Shown piece after piece: positions 8,192 to 17,546 of a DNA stretch of 64,000 nt. The notes beneath the pieces are model-generated. The model searched no databases. It had not been told where the DNA came from and worked only from the letters and a program-made list of their open reading frames with translations. The DNA comes from Hymenobacter sp. H14-R3 (GTDB lineage Bacteria; Bacteroidota; Bacteroidia; Cytophagales; Hymenobacteraceae), in contig NZ_JASITD010000015.1 of NCBI RefSeq assembly GCF_030063445.1, forward strand, positions 1 through 64,000, given 5' to 3'. The first letter of the stretch is position 1. Each line of letters opens with the position of its first letter. A program made the position numbers and the translations under genes.

Positions 8192-9520
8192 TTAGGAGAG
8201 CCGGGGCAGCACTTTGCGGGCGCGGGCCTGCACCTGGTCGCGGTCGTAAGCGGCCGTTAATGTTTGGGTGGCGGCCTCGGTCACGCGGGTGGCGTGGGCG
8301 TGCAGCACGGCTAGGCGGGCGGGCACTTGGGTGCGGCTGGCGGCCGTGTCCAAGGCCGTGAGCAGGCGCAGGTACACGGCCAGGTTGCCCTCGCCGGACA
8401 CCAGAATCTGGTCGAAGGCCGTGTTGACGAACGTGGCAAACGAGGGCTGCACCGTGATAATGCGCACCGGGCCGTCCTCGTCGGTGCGCAGCGGGTCGGT
8501 GAAGCGGCGGGCGGCCAGGCTGACAACCAGCGCGCCCAGGTAGTCGATGCACATTACGGCCGTGGAAGTGTCGTTGATACCCGGCGACAAGGCTTTGAGG
8601 GCGATATCGACGAGCTGGCGCACGCCAAAGCCGGCATCCTGCTCGGTAGTGCGCTGGCGGCCGGTGCTAAACTGGCCGTTCAGCTCGGCCAGTAGCTCAT
8701 CGGTGAGCGTGAGGGCCGGGCCACCAGTATAGGAAGCTATGGAGGCCAGTGGCGCGCCCTGCGCCACGAAGCCACCCACGCCGCGCTCCATGCGCACCAC
8801 GCCATTGAGGCGGCGCGCTAAGGTTATAAGCCCCTCTTCATTAATGCGTTGGACGTAGCCAGTGGCTTCAGCCGGCACGGGTACCCAGGTCATTTTATCG
8901 GCCTTTTCGAAAAGTGCTTGCTGAGCGGGCTCGCTGGCGGCGGTGCCCAACTCTTGCGGAAACAAGCGCCGGATGGCCGCTTCCGTTTCCTCCGCTACGC
9001 CCTCGATGATGACCCCGGCTTGCATAATAGAGGCAATGTGATGGATGAAAAACACCAGCACCCCAATACTTAGCACCGCCAAAATCAGCCCGCCCGTTAC
9101 GGCCAGCGGCGGAATGAAGCCGCCCTCGTCGCCATCGCGAATGGTACGCAGCACCAGCAGGCAATACACGAAAATGCTCACGAAAGAGCCCAGCACCATC
9201 TGGTTGACGCGGCTGCTCATAAAGTTGCGCAGCACCCGCGAGGTGTACTGGCTCGATACCTGCCCCAACGTGCTCAGCGTGAGCGAGAAACCAAGCGAAG
9301 CCACCGTCATCATGGAGCCCGCAATGGCGGTGAGCACGCCCCGCGCGCCGCTGGCCCCGGCCCCAAACAGCAGCGGATAGTCCTTCACCCAACCGTGCTC
9401 GATGCTCATGTCGAGCCTGACCAAGCCGTAGGCCAGCACCATGGCCGCGGCCACCATCAGGGTAGGCACAAACCAGAGGCTGTCGTTGATGTTGCGCCAC
9501 AGCGTATGTAATTTATTCAT
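8192..9520 (-). CDS. DUF2254 predicted membrane protein
   Basis: A 442-residue protein of the DUF2254 family. About four membrane helices lie in the first 165 residues (WFVPTLMVAAAMVLAYGLV, GVLTAIAGSMMTVASLGFS, MVLGSFVSIFVYCLLVL, ILAVLSIGVLVFFIHHI). A soluble C-terminal region contains the family block IALKALSPGINDTSTAVMCI near residues 306-325. Function is unknown; the family is found in many bacteria. The start ATG at 9520 gives the usual short N-terminus MNKLHTLWRNINDSLWF. The gene is transcribed away from the divergent amidohydrolase gene and its 3' end abuts the dead permease. Confidence 0.85.
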   Translation of the reverse strand: MNKLHTLWRNINDSLWFVPTLMVAAAMVLAYGLVRLDMSIEHGWVKDYPLLFGAGASGARGVLTAIAGSMMTVASLGFSLTLSTLGQVSSQYTSRVLRNFMSSRVNQMVLGSFVSIFVYCLLVLRTIRDGDEGGFIPPLAVTGGLILAVLSIGVLVFFIHHIASIMQAGVIIEGVAEETEAAIRRLFPQELGTAASEPAQQALFEKADKMTWVPVPAEATGYVQRINEEGLITLARRLNGVVRMERGVGGFVAQGAPLASIASYTGGPALTLTDELLAELNGQFSTGRQRTTEQDAGFGVRQLVDIALKALSPGINDTSTAVMCIDYLGALVVSLAARRFTDPLRTDEDGPVRIITVQPSFATFVNTAFDQILVSGEGNLAVYLRLLTALDTAASRTQVPARLAVLHAHATRVTEAATQTLTAAYDRDQVQARARKVLPRLS

Positions 9521-9615
9521 AGCCGGGCATACTGCTGAGGTAGGGGTGGGGTTGCCAGTGGCGGTTGGGGCGGGGGCGGCTACCTTGCGGCCCGCCTGCT
9601 TTCGGGGCCCGCCTC

Positions 9616-11055
9616 ATGAAAAAAACTTTGCTGCTGCTGGCCCTGCCCGCCACCGCGCTGCTGGCCCGTGAGGCCCGCCGCTCCGCGCCACCCGCCAAAA
9701 TCTACGACTTGGTTATCAACCATGTAAGCGTAGTAGACGTGGCCGCCGGCCGGCTGCGGCCCGACCAAACGGTGGCCGTAGCCGGCGGCAAAATCGTGCG
9801 CGTGGGGCCCGCTACGGGGCGCTACGCCGCCCGCCAAACCGTGGACGGCACCGGCCGCTACCTGTTGCCCGGCCTCTGGGACATGCATGTGCATTTTCGC
9901 GGCGGCGACAGCCTGGCGGCGGCCAATAAAAAGAGCCTCGCGCTGTATCTGGCCCACGGCATTACCACGGTGCGCGACGCGGGCGGCGACCTCACACCCT
10001 TTATTTACCAGTGGCGGCAGGAGGAAGCGGCGGGTACGCTGGCCGGCCCGCGCCTCTTCACCTCGGGCCCCAAAATTGACGGGCCCGGCGCTACCTGGCC
10101 CGGCTCGCTGGAGGTGACTACGCCCGCCCAGGTAAGCCACGCGCTCGACTCGCTGCAAAAGCTGCGGGTAGATTACGTGAAGATTTACGACAGCAAACTA
10201 TCGGGCGAGGCGTACCTCGAAACCATTGCGCAGGCCGAGCAGCGGGGCCTGAAAACCACCGGCCACATGCCCTACTCCGTGACGTTGGCCGAGGCCGTGA
10301 ACCGGGGCCTCGACGCCACCGAGCACCTGTACTACGTGTTCAAGGCCTGCTCGGGTAAGGAGGATAGCCTCACGGCCCTGGTGCGCAATAGCCTGACTAC
10401 CAGTAAGCCACTGGGTTTATTTGCCTTGCTGCCGGCCGTGTACGACACGTATAGCCCGGCCGCTGCGCAACGTATTTTCCGGCTTATGGCGGCCCACCAC
10501 ACGGCCGCCGTGCCTACGCTAGCCATTGGCCACACGCTGGCCGGGCTAGCCGAAAACGACCACGCCCACGACACGCTGCGGGCCTACATCGACCCCAAAA
10601 TCCAGCGCACTTATGCCAAGCGGCTGGCCGGGGCCAGGCAGCAGTCGGCCGCCGCGCGGGCCTTTTCGCAAAAGCTGGAAGCCAGGTTCAGAACCTTGGT
10701 GCCGCAGATGCAGGCGGCTGGCGTTGCTATTCTGGCCGGCTCGGACAGCGGGCCGTTCAATTCGTTTACTTACCCCGGCGCGTCGTTGCACGACGAGCTG
10801 CGGCTGCTGGTGCAGGCCGGCCTCACGCCCGCGCAGGCCCTGCGGGCCGCCACGCTCAACGGCGCTACGTTTATGGGGGTGGCCGCCCGTAGCGGTAGCA
10901 TTACCGAGGGCAAAGATGCTGACCTGGTGCTACTTACGGCTAATCCGCTGGCTGATATTACCAACACGCGCCAGATTGAGGCCGTGGTGTCGCGCGGCAA
11001 GCTGTACGCGCGGGCCGATTTGGGGCGCATGCTGGCGGCTATTAAAAACAAGTAG
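9616..11055 (+). CDS. Secreted amidohydrolase-family protein
   Basis: A 479-residue metal-dependent hydrolase of the amidohydrolase superfamily (imidazolonepropionase-like group). The ATG at 9616 gives a clear signal peptide (MKKTLLLLALPATALLA), so the protein acts outside the cytoplasm. Metal-site features are HVHF near residue 91, the candidate metal-bridging Lys in VDYVKIYD near 189, the His residues in GHMPYS near 217 and ATEHLYY near 235, and the Asp in GSDSGPFNS near 376. The end has the usual LTPAQALRAATLNGA and KDADLVLL blocks. Members act as peptidases, lactonases or amidases; the substrate here cannot be told. The stop TAG at 11053 is also the first base triplet of a 29-bp palindrome. 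Confidence 0.88.
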   Translation: MKKTLLLLALPATALLAREARRSAPPAKIYDLVINHVSVVDVAAGRLRPDQTVAVAGGKIVRVGPATGRYAARQTVDGTGRYLLPGLWDMHVHFRGGDSLAAANKKSLALYLAHGITTVRDAGGDLTPFIYQWRQEEAAGTLAGPRLFTSGPKIDGPGATWPGSLEVTTPAQVSHALDSLQKLRVDYVKIYDSKLSGEAYLETIAQAEQRGLKTTGHMPYSVTLAEAVNRGLDATEHLYYVFKACSGKEDSLTALVRNSLTTSKPLGLFALLPAVYDTYSPAAAQRIFRLMAAHHTAAVPTLAIGHTLAGLAENDHAHDTLRAYIDPKIQRTYAKRLAGARQQSAAARAFSQKLEARFRTLVPQMQAAGVAILAGSDSGPFNSFTYPGASLHDELRLLVQAGLTPAQALRAATLNGATFMGVAARSGSITEGKDADLVLLTANPLADITNTRQIEAVVSRGKLYARADLGRMLAAIKNK

Positions 11056-11116
11056 CGTGGACGTTGAGAGCCGGCGCGTAGGTCGTTCTACGCGCCGGCT
11101 CTCAACGTCCACGCTA
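11053..11116. repeat. Intergenic palindrome, family A
   Basis: Two perfect 29-base arms (11053-11081 and 11088-11116), beginning TAGCGTGGACG, separated by 6 bases. The TAG at the very start is the stop codon of the amidohydrolase. The desaturase gene ends 18 bases further on from the other strand, so the palindrome may terminate both. The outer TAGCGTGGAC is shared with the elements at 40422 and, as TAGCGCGGAC, with those at 23940, 57274 and 61611. Confidence 0.85.
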
Positions 11117-11134
11117 CCGCTTGAAACGACGGTT

Positions 11135-12199
11135 CTACGCCCGGCCCATCTGGCGCAGGAAAGCCACGTGCGAGGCTACAGCGTAGCGCATTTTGGGGTA
11201 TTCCTGGTAGGGGAGGCCAAACTCCTCGCACGTGGCGCGGATGATTTTGCTCAGCTTGGGGTAGTGCACGTGCGAGATTTTGGGGAACAGGTGGTGCTCT
11301 ACCTGAAAGTTGAGGCCACCTACTAACCAGCTAATGAGGCGGTTATCGGTAGCGAAGTTGGCCGTGGTACGCAGCTGGTGAATGGCCCAATCGTCTTCCA
11401 TCTTGCGGGTGGTTTCGTGGGGCACCGGGAAGGCCGCCTGCTCCACGGTGTGCGCCAGCTGGAACACGATGCTGAGCACGAAGCCCGCTACTGCGCCGGC
11501 CACCAAGAAGCCCACCAGCCAGCCGGCCCAGCCCACCATGTAAATGGGCAGCGCCACGTAGAGGCCCAGGTTCAGGACCTTAAAGCCCCAGAAAATGAGG
11601 TGGTCGTTGGTGCTCATCGGCTTGAGGGCCACGCTGCCGATGCGGCGGCTGAAGTACTTCTGGTAGTCGGTAAACAGCACCCAGGAGATGAAGAGCAGGC
11701 AGTAGAAAAAGCCGAAATACAGGTGCTGGAAGCGGTGGGCGCGGTGGCGCGGCTGCTCGGGGGTGAGGCGCATCCAGGGCCGGATGTCGAGGTCGTCGTC
11801 CACGCCGTCGATGTTGGTGTACATGTGGTGCACGGTGTTGTGCTTGGCATCCCACATGTAGCTGCTGCCGCCAAACACGTTGAGGGTGAAGGCCGCCGTT
11901 TTATTGAGCCAGTTGTGGCGGCTGAAGCTGCCGTGCGCGCCGTCGTGCATCACGTTGAAGCCGATGAGGGCCAGCACGGTACCCATAAGCACACACTCGG
12001 CCAGGGCCCAGCCGGTGGGCGGAGTAAAGAACACGAGGTGCACGTAGAGCGCAATCATGCTGCCCACCAGCAGCAGGGCCTTGCCCAGCAGCGACGAGTT
12101 GCCGGTTTGGGCCTTGCCCGTGGTGGTGAAGTACTCGGCCGTGCGGCGCTTGAGTTCGGCGTGGAAGGAGCGCGGGGGCGCAAAACGAGGCAAAAGCAT
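11135..12199 (-). CDS. Acyl-lipid/acyl-CoA fatty acid desaturase
   Basis: A 354-residue integral membrane di-iron desaturase that puts a double bond into fatty acyl chains. The three His boxes are present: HDGAH at 85-89, HNTVHH at 120-125 and QVEHH at 299-303. Four strongly hydrophobic stretches lie between the first two and the last box. It fits the front-end/acyl-CoA group (FADS, Bacteroidota 'acyl-CoA desaturase'). No cytochrome b5 domain is fused. It is likely to adjust membrane fluidity. The gene stands alone, divergent from the TPM-domain gene and convergent with the amidohydrolase. Confidence 0.9.
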   Translation of the reverse strand: MLLPRFAPPRSFHAELKRRTAEYFTTTGKAQTGNSSLLGKALLLVGSMIALYVHLVFFTPPTGWALAECVLMGTVLALIGFNVMHDGAHGSFSRHNWLNKTAAFTLNVFGGSSYMWDAKHNTVHHMYTNIDGVDDDLDIRPWMRLTPEQPRHRAHRFQHLYFGFFYCLLFISWVLFTDYQKYFSRRIGSVALKPMSTNDHLIFWGFKVLNLGLYVALPIYMVGWAGWLVGFLVAGAVAGFVLSIVFQLAHTVEQAAFPVPHETTRKMEDDWAIHQLRTTANFATDNRLISWLVGGLNFQVEHHLFPKISHVHYPKLSKIIRATCEEFGLPYQEYPKMRYAVASHVAFLRQMGRA

Positions 12200-12512
12200 A
12201 TTATGTTAATAACCAGCTGATTACCTACTAAAAGGCGGGCCGCTGGGGCGGTGCCGTAGTGCCGGGCGGCAACTGCGGTAAGCTTCTGCACGATGCACAA
12301 GCCGGGGGTTTTGACAGGGTAACTACGCAACCGCAATTGTGTTGGGATTGACGGCGTAACCAGCCACAAAATTACAACGGCCCGCCGGGCGGGTAAGTGC
12401 ACCAAAATGCGGAATGCCCGAATGTCGTACCCACCGGGCCGCCCACCGCGGCGCGGGCAGCCACGGGGCCGGCTGTTGCGTAGAAGGTACTCCTTCACCT
12501 TTTCCCTTTGCC
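12200..12512. other. Divergent intergenic region
   Basis: A 313-base stretch between the desaturase (minus) and the TPM gene (plus), so it must hold both promoters. A possible minus-strand -7 element TAATTTTG lies at 12367-12374, but no convincing -33 box sits 19 bases from it. The open frame that runs through 12414-12512 lacks a signal peptide and is not taken as coding. Nothing else is seen. Confidence 0.4.
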
Positions 12513-13793
12513 ATGTATCGCTTCGTAGTTATTGCCCTGCTGCTTGCCGGGGTTGGGCTGGGCCAGCCAGCCGCGGCCCAAACGGCGGCCGACCTGCCGG
12601 CCCGCCCCGTTCCCTTCACCTTCGTTACGGACCAGGGCAAGCTGCTGAGCGCTACCGACGCCAAAAAGCTGGACGGCGGCCTGCGCAGCTACGCCGAAAA
12701 AACGGGCACGCAGGTAGTCGTCGTCACGGTGCCCAGCCTGGGCGGCCGCAGCGTGGCCGACTACGGCCGGGCGCTGGGCACGGCCTGGGGCGTGGGCCAG
12801 CGCGATAAAAACAACGGCGTAGTGGTGCTGCTGAGCGCCCAAGAGCATAAAGTAACCATTCAGCCCGGCTCGGGCCTGGCCAGCGTGATAACGCCCGCCG
12901 TTACCAGCCGCATTATTGGTGAAATGACGCCTGCTTTCAAACAGGGCAACTACTTTGCCGGCCTGCGCAGCGGCCTCAATACGCTGCTGGTAACGGCCAA
13001 CCCCGGCTCGGACCCGCGCAAGGCAACGGCGGGGGCGGCGGCTAGCGGCGTGGCGGCTACCAACCCGGCTGCCACGAGCGCCAACTTATCGGATAACTCG
13101 GCCGCGCCGGTGACCAACGACCCGGTGGGCGCGCAGCAGAGCGAAGTAGCGGCCCCGGCTTCGTCGGGCATCGGCATGGGCACGCTGCTCCTTGGCGCGC
13201 TGGTAATTGGCGGCATCCTGTGGTTCGTTATCAAGATGTTTCGCAACAAGAGCGCCGCTGCGCAAAGCGGCGGCACGCCCAATTTCTACCCCAACCAGGG
13301 TGGCACCAACCGCCCGAACCAGAACCCAAATCAGCCCAATTTTTACCCTAACCAGGGTGGCAACCAGGGGCCGGGTAATTTGAACAACCAGGGCAACAAC
13401 AGCGGCGGCGGCATAGGCAGCATGGGCGGCATTCTGGCCACGGGCGCGGCGGCGGCGGCGGGCGCGTACATCGGCAACCGCATGTCGTCGCACGGTGGCA
13501 ACGACTCGGCGCAGCACCTCAGCAACAACAGCGACACGCCGGGCCTGGGAGCCGGCGCGGCGGGGGCTGCCGGTGCAGCCGGCACCGGCGCGGCGGGCGA
13601 CTACTTCTCCTCGCGCGGCGGCAATGGGGGCGCTGGCAACGACAGCCCCGACTACTTCTCGGGCAACGACGCGGCCAGCGATTCCTCGGGCGATTATTTC
13701 TCCTCCGACAACTCCTCGTACGACGACACCTCGTCGGACGACACGGGCGGTGGGGGCTTCGACGGGGGCAGCGACAACAGCGGCTCGTGGTAA
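12513..13793 (+). CDS. TPM-domain (YgcG-like) secreted membrane protein
   Basis: A 426-residue protein with a signal peptide (MYRFVVIALLLAGVGLGQPAAAQ, cut near residue 22), a TPM domain (DUF477/YgcG) at about 30-155, one membrane helix near 218-238 (LLLGALVIGGILWFVIKMF), and a long low-complexity tail rich in Gly, Asn, Ser and Asp. The tail contains two copies of NFYPNQGG and repeats of DYFSS. TPM proteins of this layout are proposed to help membrane-protein turnover or photosystem repair in other phyla; the role here is unknown. The ATG at 12513 is chosen because it begins the signal peptide. A terminator follows at 13843. Confidence 0.85.
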   Translation: MYRFVVIALLLAGVGLGQPAAAQTAADLPARPVPFTFVTDQGKLLSATDAKKLDGGLRSYAEKTGTQVVVVTVPSLGGRSVADYGRALGTAWGVGQRDKNNGVVVLLSAQEHKVTIQPGSGLASVITPAVTSRIIGEMTPAFKQGNYFAGLRSGLNTLLVTANPGSDPRKATAGAAASGVAATNPAATSANLSDNSAAPVTNDPVGAQQSEVAAPASSGIGMGTLLLGALVIGGILWFVIKMFRNKSAAAQSGGTPNFYPNQGGTNRPNQNPNQPNFYPNQGGNQGPGNLNNQGNNSGGGIGSMGGILATGAAAAAGAYIGNRMSSHGGNDSAQHLSNNSDTPGLGAGAAGAAGAAGTGAAGDYFSSRGGNGGAGNDSPDYFSGNDAASDSSGDYFSSDNSSYDDTSSDDTGGGGFDGGSDNSGSW

Positions 13794-13842
13794 GCGCCGG
13801 TAACTATTAGCGTAAAATTCAGATTAACAAGTAGTTGAAAGT

Positions 13843-13889
13843 AAGCTCCGAGTTCGGCCCCTGCCAGGGAGTCGGGTTCGGAGCTTTTA
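13843..13889 (+). terminator. Terminator of the TPM gene
   Basis: AAGCTCCGA (13843-13851) pairs with TCGGAGCTT (13878-13886), with further partial pairing inside, then TTT. It lies 50 bases after the stop codon of the TPM-domain gene. Confidence 0.65.
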
Positions 13890-13916
13890 GCAGGCGGTAG
13901 TGTCGGGGCTGCTGGG

Positions 13917-13947
13917 TTAGCCGGCCTACCCACTGGCCGTATTTTTG
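13917..13947 (+). promoter_or_regulatory. Bacteroidota-type promoter of the kinase gene
   Basis: TTAG at 13917-13920, exactly 19 bases, then TATTTTTG at 13940-13947. This fits the Bacteroidota sigma-A consensus TTTG-N19-TAnnTTTG with one mismatch in the -33 box. The kinase ATG lies 33 bases downstream. Confidence 0.5.
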
Positions 13948-13980
13948 CAGGTAGCTTTCCATCTACTCGTTTTTTTACGC

Positions 13981-16532
13981 ATGCCTGATTCCCTGGCGTT
14001 GCTTCCGGCGGGGCTGCCTGCCACGCCGCAGCTGTTACCAGCCCTGCTCGACCTGCTGCCCAATGGCGTGGTGTACTTAACGCCGCAGCTCGATGCGGCC
14101 GGGGCAGTGGCAGATTTTGCCTTTGCCTACCTCAACCCCACTGCCCAGCGCACGTTGCGGCTGCCGGCCCCGCCGGTGACCACGTATACCCAGCAGTTTC
14201 CGGGCAGCCGCGAGAACGGCTCGTTTGCCTTTCACTGCGCTGCCTGGCTGGCCGGCGGCGAGGTGTGCCACTTCGAAATGCTGTACCAGGCCAATGGCTA
14301 CGACGGCTACTACCAGGTAGCCGCCCGGCGGCTGGCCGAGGGGCTGCTGGTGAGCTTTACCGATGGTACCGAGCAGCCGCGCACGGCCGTAGAAGAAGCC
14401 TTGCGCGTCAGCCAGGCCGGCGAGCGGGCCGCCCTGGCCGCCGCCGAAACCCAGCGGGGCGAGTTGCAGCGCATTTTTGAGCAGGCTCCGGTGGCCATTG
14501 CCGTGTACCGCGGCCCCACCTACATTATTGAGCTGGCTAACCCGCTGGTGTGCGCCCTGTGGGGCCGTACCCAGACCCAGGCCCTGCACACGCCCTTGCT
14601 GGAGCTGCTGCCCGAGATAAAGGGGCAGGGCTACGAGGAATTGCTCGACGAGGTAATGGCTACCGGCGTGCCGTACGTGGCCAGGGAAATGCCCTCGACC
14701 ATTGACCGCTACGGCCGCCGCGATACCGTGTACTGGAACTTCGTGTACCTGCCGGTGCGCGCCGCCGACGGCCGTATTACGGGGGCCATGGTGGTGGCCA
14801 CCGAAGTAAGTGAGCAGGTGCAGGCCCGCCAGCAGGTGCAGGCCCTCAATGAGGAGCTGGAGGCCCGCGTAACTCAGCGCACCGCTGAGCTGCAAGTTGC
14901 CTTGCAAGAAGCTGAAAAACAGCGCGAGCAGCTGCGCACTCAGCAGGCCCTGCTGGGCCAGATTCTGGGCCAGGTGCCGGCCGCCATTGCCACCCTTACG
15001 GGGCCCGAGCACCGCTACTCGTTCTTTAATGCCCCCTACCAGGCCCTGGCGGCGGGCCGCACCGCGCTGGGCCTGAAGGTGGTCGAGGTGTTTCCGGAGG
15101 TGGAAGAGCAGGGCTTTGTCGACTTGCTGAACCGGGTGTACGCCACCGGCCAGCCCTATAGCGGCACGGGCACCCCCATTATGCTGCACGATAACGATAC
15201 TGGCCAGCCCGAAACGCGGTACATGGACTTTATCTACCAGCCCCTCTTTAATGCAAAGGGGCAAACAACTGGTATTCTGGCCTTTGTGCTGGATGTAACC
15301 GATAGTGCGCGCGCGCGCAAGCAGGCCGATACGCTGCAAGCCGCCGTGCTGGCCGCCGTGCGGCGGCAGGGCCAGGAGCGCGAAAACGTGCACCAGCTCT
15401 TTGCCCAGGCCCCGGCCGTTATTTGCCTGCTGCGCGAGCCATCGCACCGCATCGAGTACCTCAACCCGGCCTACCAGGCGCTGTTTCCGGGCCGCCAGCT
15501 GCTGGGCCACACCCTGGCCGAGGTGCAGCCCGAGGCCCTGGCGCTGCTAGCGTTGCTCGACGAAGTGCACGGGTCGGGCGAGGCGCAGTTTCGGCGCGAG
15601 ATGCCGGTAGTGGTGCCGCCCACCGAGGCCGGCCAGCCGTGGGGTACGTATTACTTCGACTTCACCTACCAGGCCTACCGCGAGGAGGGCCGCATTGCGG
15701 GCGTGTCCATCTTCGGCTTCGACGTGACCGAGCAGGTGGAAGCCCGCCAGCAGGTGCAAAACCTGAACGAGGAGCTGGCCGCCATCAACGAAGAAATGCA
15801 GGCCACCAACGAGGAGCTGCACGAGAGCAACACCCGCCTGCTGCGCACCAACACCGACCTCGACACGTTTGTCTACACCGCCTCGCACGACCTGAAGTCG
15901 CCCATTACCAACGTAGAAGGCCTGCTGCTGGCCCTGCGCGACCACCTGCCCGCCAACGCCCTCGACCACGCCGTGGTGCCGCGCCTGCTCGATATGATGG
16001 CCGGGGCCGTGAGCCGCTTTCAGCAAACGCTGGGGCACCTCACCGACATTTCGCGCCTGCAACAGGAGCAGAGCCAGCCCGCCGAGGCCGTGGACCTGCC
16101 CGCCCTGGTAGAGGCCGTGCGCCTCGACATCCTGCCCGAGCTCACGGCGGCCGACGCCACCCTGGCCATAGACCTCGACGGCTGCCACACCGTGCACTTC
16201 TCGGCCAAAAACCTGCGCAGCATCGTGTACAACCTGCTCAGTAACGCCGTGAAATACCGCGCCGAGGGCCGCCCGGCCCACTGCTGCTGCGCTGCCACCA
16301 CGCGGTGGGCTGCACGGTGCTCGAAGTGCGAGACAATGGCCTGGGCCTGAGCAAGGCGCAGCAGGGCGAGCTGTTCCGCATGTTCCGCCGCCTGCACACC
16401 CACGTGCCGGGCTCGGGCGTGGGCCTGTACATGGTCAAAAAAATGATTGAAAACGCCGGCGGCACCCTCACGGTGCAGAGCCAGCTGGGGGTGGGCTCCA
16501 CCTTCACCGTGTCGCTGCCCACCGGGCGCTAA
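13981..16532 (+). pseudogene. PAS-domain sensor histidine kinase, single frameshift
   Basis: A sensor kinase of about 850 residues with four PAS-like domains (about 20-135, 162-275, 324-440 and 469-585), joined by coiled coils such as QVQALNEELEARVTQRT and no membrane helix, so it is cytoplasmic. The dimerisation/phosphoacceptor block ASHDLKSPITNVEGLL (His near residue 634) is followed by the N box NLLSNAVKYR near 750. The frame is then lost: one C appears to be missing near 16280-16282. The G1 box (DNGLGLS), F box and G2 box (GSGVGLYMVKKMIE) continue in the next frame (16305-16532). As written, the first frame ends at 16350 without an ATP site. Either a real lesion or a sequence error. A response regulator follows by 26 bases. 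Confidence 0.85.
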
Positions 16533-16558
16533 GCACGGGTTTACGCCACCAATATTCT

Positions 16559-16972
16559 ATGGAAAAGCTATCCAGTATCCTGTTGGTTGACGATGATTCG
16601 ACCAATAATTTTTTAAACGAGTTGCTGCTCAAGAGCCTGGACGTGACCGACCGGCTCCTGGTAGCCGAAAACGGTGCCCAGGCCCTGCACCTGTTGGTGC
16701 AGCAGGTAGCGCCCGAGGAGCCCGCCCTCATCCTGCTCGACGTGAACATGCCCGGCATGAACGGCATCCAGTTTCTGGAAGCCTACCAAGACCTGCCCGC
16801 CGCGCAGCGGGCGGCCACGGTCATCATCATGCTCACCACCACCATGGATGCCCGCGACCTGGCCCGCCTCGATGAGCTCTCTATTGCCGGCCTCGTCAGC
16901 AAGCCCCTCACCAAGGAAAAGGTTGCGAACATTCTTCAGCTGCACTTTCAGCGCCAACTACCGAACCAGTAG
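16559..16972 (+). CDS. Single-domain response regulator
   Basis: A 137-residue receiver domain with no output domain. The acidic pocket is DDD at 11-13, the phosphoacceptor is Asp61 in LLDVNMPGMNG, the switch Thr lies in MLTTTMD, and the conserved Lys is in VSKPLTKEK near 117. Such stand-alone receivers pass phosphate in a relay or act by protein contact. It starts 26 bases after the frameshifted PAS kinase, which is the obvious partner and probably shares its transcript. Confidence 0.9.
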   Translation: MEKLSSILLVDDDSTNNFLNELLLKSLDVTDRLLVAENGAQALHLLVQQVAPEEPALILLDVNMPGMNGIQFLEAYQDLPAAQRAATVIIMLTTTMDARDLARLDELSIAGLVSKPLTKEKVANILQLHFQRQLPNQ

Positions 16973-17082
16973 GCGCGCGCGGTAGGGAATAAATTTGTTT
17001 ATTTTATAAGTATTCATAAATCAAATAGTTGCTAAAATCGGCTTGCATAAAATAAGCGTTGGCACGCGGGCTAAAGGCTTGC

Positions 17083-17334
17083 CTAGCGCCGGGGCATAGT
17101 GGTGCGGGGCCGGCCTACCTTGATAACGCCGCGCCGGGGGTGGGCTTTCTGGTAGCGGCGCTTGTAGCGCCAGCGGCCCACTACGCCCATGCGGCTCCAG
17201 CGCTTGCGGGCCGCCCCGCGGTGCTTGTAGGCGGTGTAGTGGGGGCGATGGCGGCCCGGTGGCGCGCTGAGCGCCGCGCTGGCCTCGCCCAGCGTGAAGA
17301 GCGCGCACAAAAACAGGAGTAGAAAGCGGTGCAT
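17083..17334 (-). CDS. Small secreted basic protein of unknown function
   Basis: An 83-residue frame read from ATG at 17334. It starts with a good signal peptide (MHRFLLLFLCALFTLGEASA) and continues with a very basic, Arg/Lys/Tyr/His-rich mature part containing RRYQKAHPRRGVIKVGRPRT. The ORF stays open 14 codons further upstream, but the ATG before the signal peptide is the natural start. I do not recognise the family. It lies alone between the response regulator and the MFS gene. The signal peptide is the main support; a chance frame in GC-rich DNA is possible. Confidence 0.5.
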   Translation of the reverse strand: MHRFLLLFLCALFTLGEASAALSAPPGRHRPHYTAYKHRGAARKRWSRMGVVGRWRYKRRYQKAHPRRGVIKVGRPRTTMPRR

Positions 17335-17546
17335 ACGTAGCTGGTCGAAATTAATTTTGCGTCGGCTTGTTCGCAAGAGATTGTTAGCCAGAGTATTAAA
17401 CGAATACTAAAAGCTAGTAGCTAAAAGCCAACAGCTCACTACTTACAAAGCGGGGTAAAGACAGGTAGTTTGGCAAAATGGGTGCCAGAGCTGGCCGGGC
17501 CAGGGCTCTACGTAAGTACCCGGCCCCACGGTTTTGGAGAGTACGC

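Noticed and set aside
7771-8361. Plus-strand frame of 196 codons between the AsmA-like and DUF2254 genes
   Set aside because: It is antisense to the permease remnant, whose signature sequences are on the minus strand.
12414-12512. Upstream start for the TPM-domain protein at 12414
   Set aside because: It would place 33 Pro/Arg/Gly-rich residues before a perfect signal peptide that begins at ATG 12513.
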